A DNA stretch of 63,235 nt from an uncultured Clostridia bacterium (GCA_946411635.1 CAMKES010000013.1:1-63235); one strand, 5' to 3'. Numbered from the stretch's first letter, positions 1 to 11,853 are shown. Made by a program: numbers and translations. Notes: a model not told the origin generated them from the sequence alone.

Positions 1-1055
1 CTCTCCTGCGGTACGTGGACAAGGGGCTGATCGATCTTGACGCGGATATCTCGGGTGTGGTGCCGGAATTTGTCAAGAAGGGCCCGGTGACCTTTGCCGC
101 GCTTCTCTCTCACACTGCGGGCTATAACGTGCACGGCTTCCCGGGCTATCCGGCAAAGCACGAGCCGCTTTCGCTTGAAGACGTGCTGAACGGCAAGGGC
201 AATACCCCGAAGCTTCGCCGGATCAAGCCCTACGGCATGCAGCATGAATATTCCGGCGGCGGCATCACGCTTGCGCAGCTTGCCTTTGAGCGCATCACCG
301 GCATGACGCTAAAAGAAGCGTTCCAAAAGGAAGTCGCGGAACCGCTGGGCCTCAAGCGCACCGGCTATTTCCAGCCGCTTGACGGGGAGCTTCTCTCGAA
401 TGCGGCGTTCGGCGGACGGCTTGCGTACAAGGAAGACGCGGCGCACGGCTATCATTACTATCCCGAGCACGCGGCGGCGGGGCTCTGGTCCACGCCGACC
501 GAGCTTACAAAGATCGGTCTCGCGCTTTCGAGAAGCTACCGGAGAGGCGGATTCCTCAAAAAGAAGACCGCGCGGCGGATGCTCACGCCGGTCATGGAAA
601 ACTACGGGCTTTGCGTGAACAATTTCCGCGGCGATATCGGCGAACACGGCGGCTGGAACGAGGGCTTCATTACGGAATGGATGTTCTCGCTCGATAAGGA
701 TCTTTGCGTCGCAAGCATGACGAACCGCTCCAACGACAAGATCGACTGGGCGCAGACGTACGTCGCATTGGAGCTCTATCAGACCGTGGAAGCGGCCATG
801 AACGAGGATCTGTGCAAGCGCGGCCGGAAATCCTTCTGCGGCAAATACGAGCAGAACGTCAAGGACTTCCGCGTCGATGAGATCTTTATGGAAGACGAAA
901 CGCTGTTTGCGCGGGTCATCACCGAAGAAGGCGAAAAGGTCTATGAACTCTATCCGATCGGCAAAAAGACCTTCGGCAGGAAGGGCGGCTTCGCGCAGAT
1001 CGAGTTCGGCGACAACTGCCTCGTAATCGACGGGATCACATGCAAAAAACTGTAA
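1..1055 (+). CDS. Serine hydrolase, class C beta-lactamase-like (5' truncated)
   Basis: The C-terminal part of a beta-lactamase/DD-peptidase-fold hydrolase. The frame is open to the left edge (codons from position 3 read LLRYVDKGLIDLD, the usual helix after the SxxK serine), so the real start and the nucleophile lie upstream; the GTG at 15 is not the start. A Tyr-Ser-Gly element (near nt 250) and a His-Gly-Gly element (near nt 644) fit the second and third active-site motifs. The last ~75 residues form a separate domain beginning CGKYE and ending with YPIG and FGRKGG, which is repeated in the next gene. Such proteins hydrolyse peptides, esters or cell-wall stems; the substrate here is unknown. 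It is probably co-transcribed with the gene at 1076, 20 bases downstream. Confidence 0.85.
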   Translation, partial: LLRYVDKGLIDLDADISGVVPEFVKKGPVTFAALLSHTAGYNVHGFPGYPAKHEPLSLEDVLNGKGNTPKLRRIKPYGMQHEYSGGGITLAQLAFERITGMTLKEAFQKEVAEPLGLKRTGYFQPLDGELLSNAAFGGRLAYKEDAAHGYHYYPEHAAAGLWSTPTELTKIGLALSRSYRRGGFLKKKTARRMLTPVMENYGLCVNNFRGDIGEHGGWNEGFITEWMFSLDKDLCVASMTNRSNDKIDWAQTYVALELYQTVEAAMNEDLCKRGRKSFCGKYEQNVKDFRVDEIFMEDETLFARVITEEGEKVYELYPIGKKTFGRKGGFAQIEFGDNCLVIDGITCKKL

Positions 1056-1075
1056 GAGTAAAGAAAGGCAAAATT

Positions 1076-2446
1076 ATGGATAAGAAAGCTATGATGGAAA
1101 AGCTCGCCCGTGAAGCATATGAAAGGGACAGCTTCAACGGTGCCTGGCTGTATGCGGAAAAGGGCGAGATCATAAGTTCCGGCGCGATCGGTTTTCGAGA
1201 TCCGGACGACACGCTGCCGGTCACCGAGGACACGATCTTTCAGCTTGCGTCGGTCACCAAGCAGTTTACCGCGACGGCCGTTATGCTGGCGGTGCGGCAG
1301 GGGCTTCTGAACCTCGACGACGAGGTCACGAAGTTCTTCCCGGCGCTTGAACAGTACAAGGGCGCGACCGTCCGTCATCTTCTGACGCACACGAGCGGCA
1401 TTCCCGATTATTTCGACGATGCGGACTGGTTTATCGATCTTTGGAAGAAAGAGGACCGCGTTCCCGCAAACTCCGAGATCGTGCGTTTCCTCTGCGAAAC
1501 GAAGGCGGAGCCCTACGGCGCGCCGGGCGAAAAGTGGCAATACTCCAATTCCGGCTATAATATTTTGGCGGAGATCGTCGAGCGGGTTTCCGGCGTACCG
1601 TTTGAGACGTTCCTTGAGAAGAACGTGTTCGAGCCCGCGGGCATGAAAAGCACACGCTGCTGCCATATCCGCCGCGACGGCGTTCCGTTTGAAAACTACG
1701 CCCGCGCGTCAGTGATCGAGGACGGCAAATACGTTGCCGATGTGGATTCCGAGGAGGCCCGCGTTGTGATCGCCTTCGACGGTCTGAACGGCGACGATTA
1801 CGTTTATACCAACATCTTCGATATGCTCAGGTGGGACAGAGCGCTCAAAGAGGGCGGCGTGCTCACGCCCGAGGAGCAGAAACTGATGTACACGCCCGTG
1901 CGCCTGAACAGCGGCGAGGAATTCGTTGATGAGGACGGAGACGGCTACGGCTTCGGCTGGTTCATTACAAATGATGATGAGATCGGGCGCATCGTCAGCC
2001 ATTCGGGCGGCATGCCCGGCGTCCATACGTGGTTCAAGCGTTTTCTCGACACGGACAGCGTACTCGTGATTCTCTGCAATCGGGAAGAGCAGGATATAAG
2101 AGCGCACGACGGTCTTTTCGTCGGCATGCGCGAGATCGCTAAGGGCAAGGAACCCGCGCCGATTCAAACCATCGAGGATATCGCGGTCAAGGATCCAGAC
2201 AAATCGAAGTGGGAAAGCTACTGCGGCAAATACGAGCATCCAGATGACGCTGACTTCATCGTCGACGAGGTCTTTCTGAAGGACGGTGAGCTTCACGCCA
2301 AGGCCATAGACGAAGACGGGGATGAGATGAGCTTCCGCCTCTATCCCATCGGAGTAAATGAGTTTGGCCGCAAGGGCGGCATGCTCAAGCTGACATTCGG
2401 CGATGGCTGTGTGATATACGACGATTTCACCAGCAAAAAGCTGTAA
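1076..2446 (+). CDS. Serine hydrolase, class C beta-lactamase-like
   Basis: A complete 456-residue beta-lactamase/PBP4*-type serine hydrolase. Visible motifs are S59-x-x-K62 (ASVTKQF), Tyr-Ser-Asn near residue 155 and His-Ser-Gly-Gly near residue 309, so all three active-site elements are present. There is no signal peptide, so a cytoplasmic protein is likely. The ATG at 1076 follows an AAAGAAAGG ribosome site; an upstream in-frame codon at 1040 lies inside the previous gene and has no such site. The C-terminal domain (CGKYE...YPIG...FGRKGG...F.SKKL) matches that of the upstream gene, so the two look like a tandem duplication. The family covers beta-lactamases, esterases and D-amino-acid peptidases; true beta-lactam resistance cannot be claimed. 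Confidence 0.9.
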   Translation: MDKKAMMEKLAREAYERDSFNGAWLYAEKGEIISSGAIGFRDPDDTLPVTEDTIFQLASVTKQFTATAVMLAVRQGLLNLDDEVTKFFPALEQYKGATVRHLLTHTSGIPDYFDDADWFIDLWKKEDRVPANSEIVRFLCETKAEPYGAPGEKWQYSNSGYNILAEIVERVSGVPFETFLEKNVFEPAGMKSTRCCHIRRDGVPFENYARASVIEDGKYVADVDSEEARVVIAFDGLNGDDYVYTNIFDMLRWDRALKEGGVLTPEEQKLMYTPVRLNSGEEFVDEDGDGYGFGWFITNDDEIGRIVSHSGGMPGVHTWFKRFLDTDSVLVILCNREEQDIRAHDGLFVGMREIAKGKEPAPIQTIEDIAVKDPDKSKWESYCGKYEHPDDADFIVDEVFLKDGELHAKAIDEDGDEMSFRLYPIGVNEFGRKGGMLKLTFGDGCVIYDDFTSKKL

Positions 2447-2525
2447 AACCAAAAAACAACAGAATATCCGTGTTATGAGATTTAACGATGTGGGTGTTCT
2501 TGTTGAAATAGCAATCTTTAATCAG

Positions 2526-2557
2526 AAAAAAGCACTTGCCTCGGCAAGTGCTTTTTT
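2526..2557 (+). terminator. Rho-independent terminator of the serine hydrolase pair
   Basis: The perfect stem AGCACTTGCC / GGCAAGTGCT has a 2-base centre and is followed by six T. It lies 80 bases after the stop at 2446. Confidence 0.85.
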
Positions 2558-2562
2558 CAACG

Positions 2563-2694
2563 ATGTGTTCCGCTGTCGTCGTGATCCTCATTTCCTGCTG
2601 GTGGATCGTTACGGCGAAGAAAGCCGCAAAGGACGCGAAACAGAATCCCGCAGACAAGGACGGGACGGTGACCGAACCGGACGACTGCGCGTAA
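2563..2694 (+). CDS. Possible small membrane peptide (43 codons)
   Basis: An ATG-to-TAA frame that reads as a plausible one-pass membrane peptide: a hydrophobic N-terminal half with Val, Ile and Trp (MCSAVVVILISCWWIV), then a Lys/Ala-rich stretch and an acidic tail. It is wedged between two terminators. The ATG is only 6 bases after the T-run of the upstream hairpin, with no visible ribosome site and no room for a promoter. It may be the decayed end of a lost gene or a chance frame. No family was recognised. Confidence 0.25.
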   Translation: MCSAVVVILISCWWIVTAKKAAKDAKQNPADKDGTVTEPDDCA

Positions 2695-2712
2695 ACGCCG
2701 ATCAGACCGGAT

Positions 2713-2744
2713 AAAAAAAGCAAGCCGCTTCGGGCTTGCTTTTT
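2713..2744. terminator. Bidirectional terminator between convergent units
   Basis: The stem AGCAAGCC / GGCTTGCT is flanked by A-run and T-run, so it works on both strands. It ends 3 bases before the lgt stop codon and would end lgt transcription on the minus strand. Confidence 0.85.
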
Positions 2745-2747
2745 GCG

Positions 2748-3707
2748 TCAGTCGTCTTTTTTCGGCGGTTTGCCCTCGTCGAACACGATCGGCTCGCGAA
2801 CCGTCTTCTGCTTGCCGAGCCGGTACAGGTCGACGCCCGGATCGTACGGATCGACCGGAAGCGGCTTGATCACGCCGGTCTTTCGGAGGATCAGGAAGAC
2901 CGCGACGCCGAGGAGGATCAGAAGGCTCACGACCTGCGAGAACGAGAACGGACCGATGCCGCCGCGCACCGCGTCGTCGCGGTAGAACTCGATGACGAAG
3001 CGGAAGACCGCGTATGCGATCAGGTACGGATAGAGCATGCGTCCGCGGCGTTCATCCTTCTTTTCGCGCAGGAAGAACACGAGCAGCGCGGCGAACAGGA
3101 TGAAGTTGAACGCCGATTCAAACAGCTGCACGGGAAGCCGGTGATCCCAGAAGTGCGCGCAGAACGCGCTGCCCTCCATCTTCACGCCGTAGCAGCACGG
3201 ATGCCAGATCAGACTGTCCGAGCGCGCCTGGATCGGCATGCCGAAGCAGGAGGGGTTCCACCACCAGCCGGAAGCCGCATCATAGGTGTCGCGGCCGAGA
3301 TAGCAGCCGATGCGGGCGAATCCGTGGAACAGCGGGATCGTGACGGCGACGATATCGCGCCCGAGCCGCCGGCGGACGAGAAAGAATTTCGAAAGGATCC
3401 AGAAAGTCAGAAGGTATCCGAGCAGGCCGCCGTAAAACACGATGCCGGAGTCCTTGAAGCAGCGGACGATCGACACGGGCTGGCCGAGCTGCATGAGCCG
3501 CGTCGCGTACGAGATCGCGCCGAACAGCTTCGCTCCGGCGAGAAGCCCGGCGAGCGAGGCGATCATCAGAAAGAGCTGCCGCACCCAGTTCTGCTCCCGG
3601 CGCATGCAGAGAAGCAGCGCAGTGAAAAACACCGCGAGGATGCCGATCGCGGCCATCACGGAGTACAGAAGGACGTGGTCCCACAGAAATTGCAGAATCG
3701 TATTCAT
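2748..3707 (-). CDS. lgt: Prolipoprotein diacylglyceryl transferase
   Basis: Transfers diacylglycerol from phosphatidylglycerol to the lipobox cysteine of prelipoproteins, in the cytoplasmic membrane. The 319-residue product has about seven hydrophobic segments. It carries the Lgt core HGFARIGCYL and the C-terminal signature RFVIEFYRDDAVRG, which match family landmarks; the residues after RIGCYL (GRDTYD) depart from the usual signature. At least five lipoprotein substrates are encoded in this window. ATG 3707 was chosen because a consensus promoter ends 7 bases upstream of it. There is no Shine-Dalgarno, so the mRNA may be leaderless. The other possible start, 3716, lies inside the -10 box. 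The gene is divergent from PFOR. Confidence 0.92.
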   Translation of the reverse strand: MNTILQFLWDHVLLYSVMAAIGILAVFFTALLLCMRREQNWVRQLFLMIASLAGLLAGAKLFGAISYATRLMQLGQPVSIVRCFKDSGIVFYGGLLGYLLTFWILSKFFLVRRRLGRDIVAVTIPLFHGFARIGCYLGRDTYDAASGWWWNPSCFGMPIQARSDSLIWHPCCYGVKMEGSAFCAHFWDHRLPVQLFESAFNFILFAALLVFFLREKKDERRGRMLYPYLIAYAVFRFVIEFYRDDAVRGGIGPFSFSQVVSLLILLGVAVFLILRKTGVIKPLPVDPYDPGVDLYRLGKQKTVREPIVFDEGKPPKKDD

Positions 3708-3714
3708 ATCATGC

Positions 3715-3743
3715 ATTATAGCGGGTTTCCCGTGTCTTGGCAA
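3715..3743 (-). promoter_or_regulatory. lgt promoter, leaderless geometry
   Basis: Minus strand TTGCCA, a 17-base spacer, then TATAAT, with only 7 bases between the -10 box and the lgt ATG. The spacer contains a CGGG-AAA-CCCG inverted repeat. Transcription would start at or next to the ATG. Confidence 0.7.
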
Positions 3744-3790
3744 GCAAAAAACTTTCAAGCGGGCAAACGGGAATTTCGGTCGGTTTGCCG

Positions 3791-7401
<3,611 letters not shown>

Positions 7402-7466
7402 CCGCAGGCTGTCGTAAAAGGGATCAGACCGTTTGCAGCGATTGGATCGCAATAAACACCGATAGG

Positions 7467-7496
7467 AAGAAAGGGCGCGAATCGCGCCCTTTCTTT
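7467..7496 (+). terminator. PFOR terminator
   Basis: A long stem, AAAGGGCGCG / CGCGCCCTTT, with an AAT-like loop, followed by a T-rich tail, 65 bases after the PFOR stop. Confidence 0.8.
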
Positions 7497-7600
7497 GATC
7501 ATAATCGCCGCAAACCATCCGCGTTTTCTCTCGGTCGCATACGTCGGTACAGCTCCCTCGTGAAAACACGGGTTCCGATCGTTGAGCCGAACGGCAAATC

Positions 7601-7627
7601 AAAAGCGGGCTGCTCGCCCGCTTTTTT
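7601..7627. terminator. Bidirectional terminator of the phosphoesterase gene
   Basis: The stem AAAAGCGGGC / GCCCGCTTTT overlaps the 3' end of the minus strand metallophosphoesterase gene, with T-runs in both directions. The ~100 bases between it and the PFOR terminator show nothing recognisable. Confidence 0.8.
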
Positions 7628-8772
7628 CACCACGCGTCGTACAGCGTGAACGTGTCGCGCTGCGAATCCCGATAGTAATTGTAATCGTTCAGAAACGGCG
7701 AGTAGGTCGTGACCGCCACGTTGCGCGTGCCGGGATTGAACATCAGGATCCGCGCGTAGCCGAGGCCGTATTTCTTGTCGTCCTGAAAATTGTACATCAT
7801 CGCGTTGACGACGTGTCCGTCGTCATATTTTTTCGACCAGCGCGCGGAGCCGTCGTTGTGCCCGCACAGCACGAGCCGCACGGAAGGCGAATTCTGCAGG
7901 ATCGCCTTTTCCACGCGCTTGCCGTTGACCGAAAGCGTGCCGTCGTCGTTCAGAAAGCTGTGCACGAGCAGGATCGCCGTAAGCTCCTTATGCTCCGCGA
8001 TCCGCGCGTTCACCCAGTCGGCGTAGGCGGCGTCGTTCTGCCAGCCGACGCCGACGAGCAGGATGCCGTGCTCGGGGATCGGCAGCACCCAGCATTTGCC
8101 GTCGTCGGAGACGGTCATTTCCTCCGGCACGGTGCAGAAATCGTATTTCGCGTAGATCGAATAGTCGGCCTTGTCCGCGCCGACGTCGTGATTGCCCGCC
8201 ACGCAGTAGAACGGCATCTGTTCGCGGATGCGCAGGATCGCCGCCTCGGCGTTCGTCCAGTGCCGCTCATAGTTGCGGTTGTCCACGATGTCGCCGGTGC
8301 AGACGACCGCGATCGCGCGGTACTCGTCGCGGATGCGCAGCGCCCAGTCCGCCATCGAGAGAAAGATCTCCGGACGCTTGTAGGCGTAGTACTGCGTGTC
8401 GGAAAACCAGATCAGCGAGAACGGCGCGGCGTCGGTTTCGCGCAGGGGTTCGGCGGTTTTTGCGGGAACGGGCGAAAACGACACGGCGGGCGGCACGGTC
8501 GCCGGAACGGACGGCGTCGGCGTTTCGTACAGCGGAATGAACACTTCCGTGATCTCATAGATCGTCGGGGCGGGCGTGGGCGACGGGGAGGGCGTTTCGC
8601 TCGGCAGCGGCGCCGGCGTGCGGCTGTCCGTTGCAAGCGCGACGACCGTATCCTCGCGCGCGATCACCTCCTGCGGGGATTTCGTCGACTCGCGCCGGTA
8701 ATAAAACGTCAGCACGCACACGACGGAAAGCAGCAGCAGCCAAAGCGCCTGAAACAGTCGGGTCTTGTTCAT
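7627..8772 (-). CDS. Membrane-anchored metallophosphoesterase
   Basis: A 381-residue calcineurin-like phosphoesterase attached by an N-terminal hydrophobic segment (about residues 8-25). A long Pro/Thr/Ser linker (about 52-115) should place the catalytic domain outside the membrane. Metal-binding motifs are D125-T-Q127, GDIVDN (D161, N165), GNHD (194-196), a VHS element and GHND. The first motif is DxQ rather than the common DxH, so one metal ligand differs from textbook members. The substrate is unknown; phosphomonoesters or nucleotides outside the cell are typical. ATG 8772 has GGAGG 8 bases upstream. Monocistronic. Confidence 0.85.
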   Translation of the reverse strand: MNKTRLFQALWLLLLSVVCVLTFYYRRESTKSPQEVIAREDTVVALATDSRTPAPLPSETPSPSPTPAPTIYEITEVFIPLYETPTPSVPATVPPAVSFSPVPAKTAEPLRETDAAPFSLIWFSDTQYYAYKRPEIFLSMADWALRIRDEYRAIAVVCTGDIVDNRNYERHWTNAEAAILRIREQMPFYCVAGNHDVGADKADYSIYAKYDFCTVPEEMTVSDDGKCWVLPIPEHGILLVGVGWQNDAAYADWVNARIAEHKELTAILLVHSFLNDDGTLSVNGKRVEKAILQNSPSVRLVLCGHNDGSARWSKKYDDGHVVNAMMYNFQDDKKYGLGYARILMFNPGTRNVAVTTYSPFLNDYNYYRDSQRDTFTLYDAW

Positions 8773-8905
8773 GGAATCGCCTCCGGATCGGTTTTTCCGG
8801 AGCATAGCACGCGAAACGGGGCGAATGCTGTTTTCGACAAACAAAGCGGCGGCGGAGAACGATTCGTCGCCCGTTGCATGCATATACGAAATGCGCAAAA
8901 AAACC

Positions 8906-8934
8906 TTTTCAAACGCGCGCGGTTGTGGCATAAT
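8906..8934 (+). promoter_or_regulatory. Promoter of the DUF4003-like gene
   Basis: TTTTCA, a 17-base spacer, then CATAAT, 32 bases before ATG 8967 with AAAGGGGAG between. A moderate match to the sigma-A consensus. Confidence 0.5.
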
Positions 8935-8966
8935 AAATAGAAAGACCGAAAGGGGAGAAGAACCGA

Positions 8967-9938
8967 ATGCAGAGTGTGACGGTACGCCGTACGGAGCAGT
9001 TCATCGAGAACAGAAAACGGATCGAACGCACGTTCCGGATGTCCACGCCGCAGATCCACTGTCTGTGCGCGCTGCTTCTGGGGCTCGACGATCGCGACGC
9101 GGACCTCGCGTCGATCCGCCGCGGCAAGAAGATCCTCAAAAAGAATACCGGCGTGTTTTCCGCGTTCCGGGGGCTCGGCATGGCGCCCGCGGCGATCAAG
9201 CTCGGCGAGCGCTCGGACGGCGAGCGGCGGCTGAACTTCGCGAAGGACAACCTCCGCAAGCTCAAGGCGGCGGGCTTCGCGCCGACCGATTACCTCGGAC
9301 CGGCGGCGTTTCTGATGGCGAAAAGCCACGACCGCGCCGACGCCGTCGCCGAAAAGGCGCACGAGAATTATCTCGAGATGCGGCACGCGCACCGGATCCT
9401 GACCGGCGGCGAGGACGTGATGTACGCCGTGCTGTTCGCCATGTACGACGCCGAAAAGGACGTGCTCTTCCCGCGCGCGGACGCGGCGATGGATCTGCTG
9501 TCCGAACGGTTCGGGCGCAGCAACGCCGCGCAGGCGGCAAGCTTTGCGATCGCGCTTTCGGATCAGCCGGCGGACGCGCTTGCGCAGAAGACCGAGCGGC
9601 TGTACGATCTCGTCCGCGAGGCGGGCGAAAAGAACCGCGAGATGCTCGATCTGCCGCTGCTGGCGTTCCTTGCGTCGCTCGACGTGCCGGAGGAGGAGAC
9701 CGCAAAGACGATCCGCGAGCTTTCGCTCTGCCTGAAAGAGGAAAAGGGCTTTTCCATGATGCGCGTCGGGCGCAGCCAGCGCCTGTTTTACGCGACCTCG
9801 ATCGCTGCGATCGACGCGATGCTTGCGGCGCCGCTCGATCCGAACACGCTCGCAAAGAAGCGCGATCTGCTGCAGACGATCATGCTGACCGGCATTCTGC
9901 TGTTCGTCGTCTCGTCCATGGCGGCGACGGCGCACTGA
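8967..9938 (+). CDS. DUF4003-like protein
   Basis: A 323-residue, mostly helical protein of unknown function. Layout and wording (an N-terminal helix with FIENRKRIE, a central run of short helices with FLMAKSHDRAD and HRILTGGEDV, a C-terminal hydrophobic helix) resemble the DUF4003 family of Bacillota; the assignment is from memory of the family pattern. The last ~20 residues (LLQTIMLTGILLFVVSSMA) could form one membrane anchor. AAGGGGAGAAG precedes ATG 8967. The M29 aminopeptidase begins 25 bases after the stop, so the two are probably co-transcribed. No catalytic motif was recognised. Confidence 0.65.
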   Translation: MQSVTVRRTEQFIENRKRIERTFRMSTPQIHCLCALLLGLDDRDADLASIRRGKKILKKNTGVFSAFRGLGMAPAAIKLGERSDGERRLNFAKDNLRKLKAAGFAPTDYLGPAAFLMAKSHDRADAVAEKAHENYLEMRHAHRILTGGEDVMYAVLFAMYDAEKDVLFPRADAAMDLLSERFGRSNAAQAASFAIALSDQPADALAQKTERLYDLVREAGEKNREMLDLPLLAFLASLDVPEEETAKTIRELSLCLKEEKGFSMMRVGRSQRLFYATSIAAIDAMLAAPLDPNTLAKKRDLLQTIMLTGILLFVVSSMAATAH

Positions 9939-9963
9939 TTTTGAACAGGAAAGGAAAACGAGA

Positions 9964-11193
9964 ATGGAAAACAAACTGAAGGAATACGCAAAACTGTTGG
10001 TCGAAGTCGGCGTCAACATCCAGAAGGGCCAGACGCTGCTGCTGTTTTCGCCGGTCGATCAGGCGCCGTTCGCACGCATGTGCGCGGACGTCGCGTATGA
10101 GGCGGGCGCCCGCGAGGTCGTGATGATGTGGAACGACGATCACATGACCCGCGCACGGTTCCTGCACGCCGACGGCGCGGTGTTCGACGAGTTCCCGCAG
10201 TTCCGCGCGGACCTCTACACGCACTACGCCAAGGAGGGCGCGGCGTTCCTGCATATCATCTCCGACGATCCCGAAAACCTCGTGGGCGTCGACAGCGACC
10301 GCATCCTGCGCGCGCGCAAGGCGTCGGGCGAAAAGCTCAAGGAATACCGCCGCTATCAGGATCAGAACGTGTTCCCGTGGGGCATCGGCGCGCTCGCAAG
10401 CCCGAAGTGGGCAAAGAAGGTCTTTCCGGATCTCTGCGAGGCGGACGCCGTCAACGCGCTCTGGGACAAGATCTTTGCGGCCTGCCGCGTCAAGGGCGAC
10501 GGCACGGCGGTCGAAGCGTGGCGCAAGCACGCGGAGAACCTCAAAAAGCACGTCGAGCTTCTGAACGGCTATCACTTTGAAAAGCTGCATTACGAGAACG
10601 CGCTCGGCACGGACCTTTGGGTCGAGCTCGCCGACACGCACGTCTGGGAAGCGGGCGGCGACCGCACGGCGAGCGGACAGGACTACATGCCGAACATCCC
10701 GACCGAGGAATGCTTCACCGCGAACAAAAAGACCGGCGTCAACGGCGTCGTATGCGCCGCGCTGCCGCTCTGTCTCGACGGCAACGTCATCGAAAACATC
10801 CGCTTCACCATGAAGGACGGCAAGATCGTAAACGCGGAAGCGACGAAGGGCGAGGACGTTCTGAAAGCCGCGATCAGCGTCGACGAGGGCGCGTCGTACT
10901 TCGGCGAGGTCGCGCTCGTGCCGTACGATTCCCCGATCTCCAATTCCAAGACGCTCTATTACGAGACCCTGTTCGACGAGAACGCCGCGTGCCACTTCGC
11001 GTTCGGCAAGGCGTATGCTTCCAACGTCGAGGGCGGCGCGGGCATGACGAAGGAAGAGCTCGCGGCGGCGGGCATCAACGACTCGATCACGCACGTCGAC
11101 TTCATGGTGGGCACGTCCGACCTGAAGATCACGGGCTACACGCGCGACGGCAAAGAGATCCCGGTCTTCATCGACGGCAACTTTGCCTTCTGA
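9964..11193 (+). CDS. Aminopeptidase, M29 family (AmpS/PepS-type)
   Basis: A two-metal aminopeptidase that trims N-terminal residues from peptides in the cytoplasm. The 409-residue length fits the family. Candidate metal and catalytic residues occur in the family order and spacing: E248 (PTEE), E315 (YFGEV), H344 and Y351 (CHFAFGKAY), H377 and D379 (THVDF). ATG 9964 follows AGGAAAGG. Probably co-transcribed with the DUF4003-like gene; the unit ends at the GAAA-capped hairpin at 11207. Confidence 0.93.
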   Translation: MENKLKEYAKLLVEVGVNIQKGQTLLLFSPVDQAPFARMCADVAYEAGAREVVMMWNDDHMTRARFLHADGAVFDEFPQFRADLYTHYAKEGAAFLHIISDDPENLVGVDSDRILRARKASGEKLKEYRRYQDQNVFPWGIGALASPKWAKKVFPDLCEADAVNALWDKIFAACRVKGDGTAVEAWRKHAENLKKHVELLNGYHFEKLHYENALGTDLWVELADTHVWEAGGDRTASGQDYMPNIPTEECFTANKKTGVNGVVCAALPLCLDGNVIENIRFTMKDGKIVNAEATKGEDVLKAAISVDEGASYFGEVALVPYDSPISNSKTLYYETLFDENAACHFAFGKAYASNVEGGAGMTKEELAAAGINDSITHVDFMVGTSDLKITGYTRDGKEIPVFIDGNFAF

Positions 11194-11206
11194 TCATTCC
11201 CTTCTC

Positions 11207-11230
11207 AGCGCTCCGAAAGGGGCGCTTTTT
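11207..11230 (+). terminator. Terminator after the M29 aminopeptidase
   Basis: The stem AGCGCTCC / GGGGCGCT is closed by a GAAA tetraloop and followed by five T. Confidence 0.85.
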
Positions 11231-11285
11231 GTATGTTTTTTAAAGTCTCGCGCAACCGAACCGTGACAGCACGGCTCTTATTACG

Positions 11286-11299
11286 TGTAAGGACTTACA
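11286..11299. promoter_or_regulatory. Inverted repeat upstream of the ECF sigma gene
   Basis: TGTAAG-GA-CTTACA, a perfect 6-2-6 inverted repeat 16 bases before ATG 11316, where an operator or 5' UTR element would sit. Function unknown. No clear sigma-A promoter was seen in this gap. Confidence 0.35.
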
Positions 11300-11315
11300 A
11301 AAAAGGACCGGTGCC

Positions 11316-11843
11316 ATGAAACAGGAGTACTTTGACGGGGTATACGAAAAGACCTATCGACCGCTTTTGCGTTATGCAATCGTGCATTTGAGCGATCCCG
11401 TCGACGCCGAGGACGCGCTGCAGAACGTCTACGTCGAGTTCTATCGCAGGATCGAATCGCGCGGACATGCCGACGTGTTTGCGCCGCAGGCGTATCTGAT
11501 GCGGATGCTGAAGCACGAGATCGTAAAGCGCTACGCCGAACGCACGCGGCGCAGCGCGTACGAGACGGAATCGTACGAGGAATCGGACGCCGTCGATCCG
11601 GTTTCGGTCGAGGAACTTGCGATGGACCGTGCGATGGCGGAGCAGGTACTGAAAGCGGCAAAATCGCTTTCGCCGGACAGTTATCGCGTATTCGTGCTTT
11701 ACTACGGGTTCGGCATGACCGTCGCCGAGATCGCAAAGGAGACCATGCTCGGCACGGAAGCGGTCAAAAGCCGCCTGCACCGCGCAAGAGCCGCCGTGCG
11801 CAAACGGCTTGCGGTCGGTCAAAACCAGATTCGAAACGAGTGA
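11316..11843 (+). CDS. ECF-type RNA polymerase sigma factor (first pair)
   Basis: A 175-residue sigma-70 family factor of ECF size with only regions 2 and 4. Region 2 is the acidic helix segment DPVDAEDALQNVYVEFYRRI. Region 4 is the C-terminal helix-turn-helix with MTVAEIAKETMLGTEAVKSRLHRA split across about residues 130-155. It would direct RNA polymerase to a small regulon under the control of the membrane partner encoded 10 bases downstream. The ATG follows AAAGGACCGG. An autoregulated promoter is expected for this class, but none could be identified by eye. Confidence 0.9.
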   Translation: MKQEYFDGVYEKTYRPLLRYAIVHLSDPVDAEDALQNVYVEFYRRIESRGHADVFAPQAYLMRMLKHEIVKRYAERTRRSAYETESYEESDAVDPVSVEELAMDRAMAEQVLKAAKSLSPDSYRVFVLYYGFGMTVAEIAKETMLGTEAVKSRLHRARAAVRKRLAVGQNQIRNE

Positions 11844-11853
11844 GGTATGCGTT

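Larger units (their letters stand above)
2447..2747. other. Intergenic region between convergent genes
   Basis: About 300 bases between the + strand serine hydrolase and the minus strand lgt. It holds a terminator at 2526-2557, a possible 43-codon membrane ORF at 2563-2694, and a bidirectional terminator at 2713-2744. Nothing else was recognised. Confidence 0.7.

Noticed and set aside
2427-2723. 98-codon minus strand frame in the gap before lgt
   Set aside because: It runs through two terminator stems and has no ribosome site; the overlapping + strand 43-codon frame reads more like a protein.
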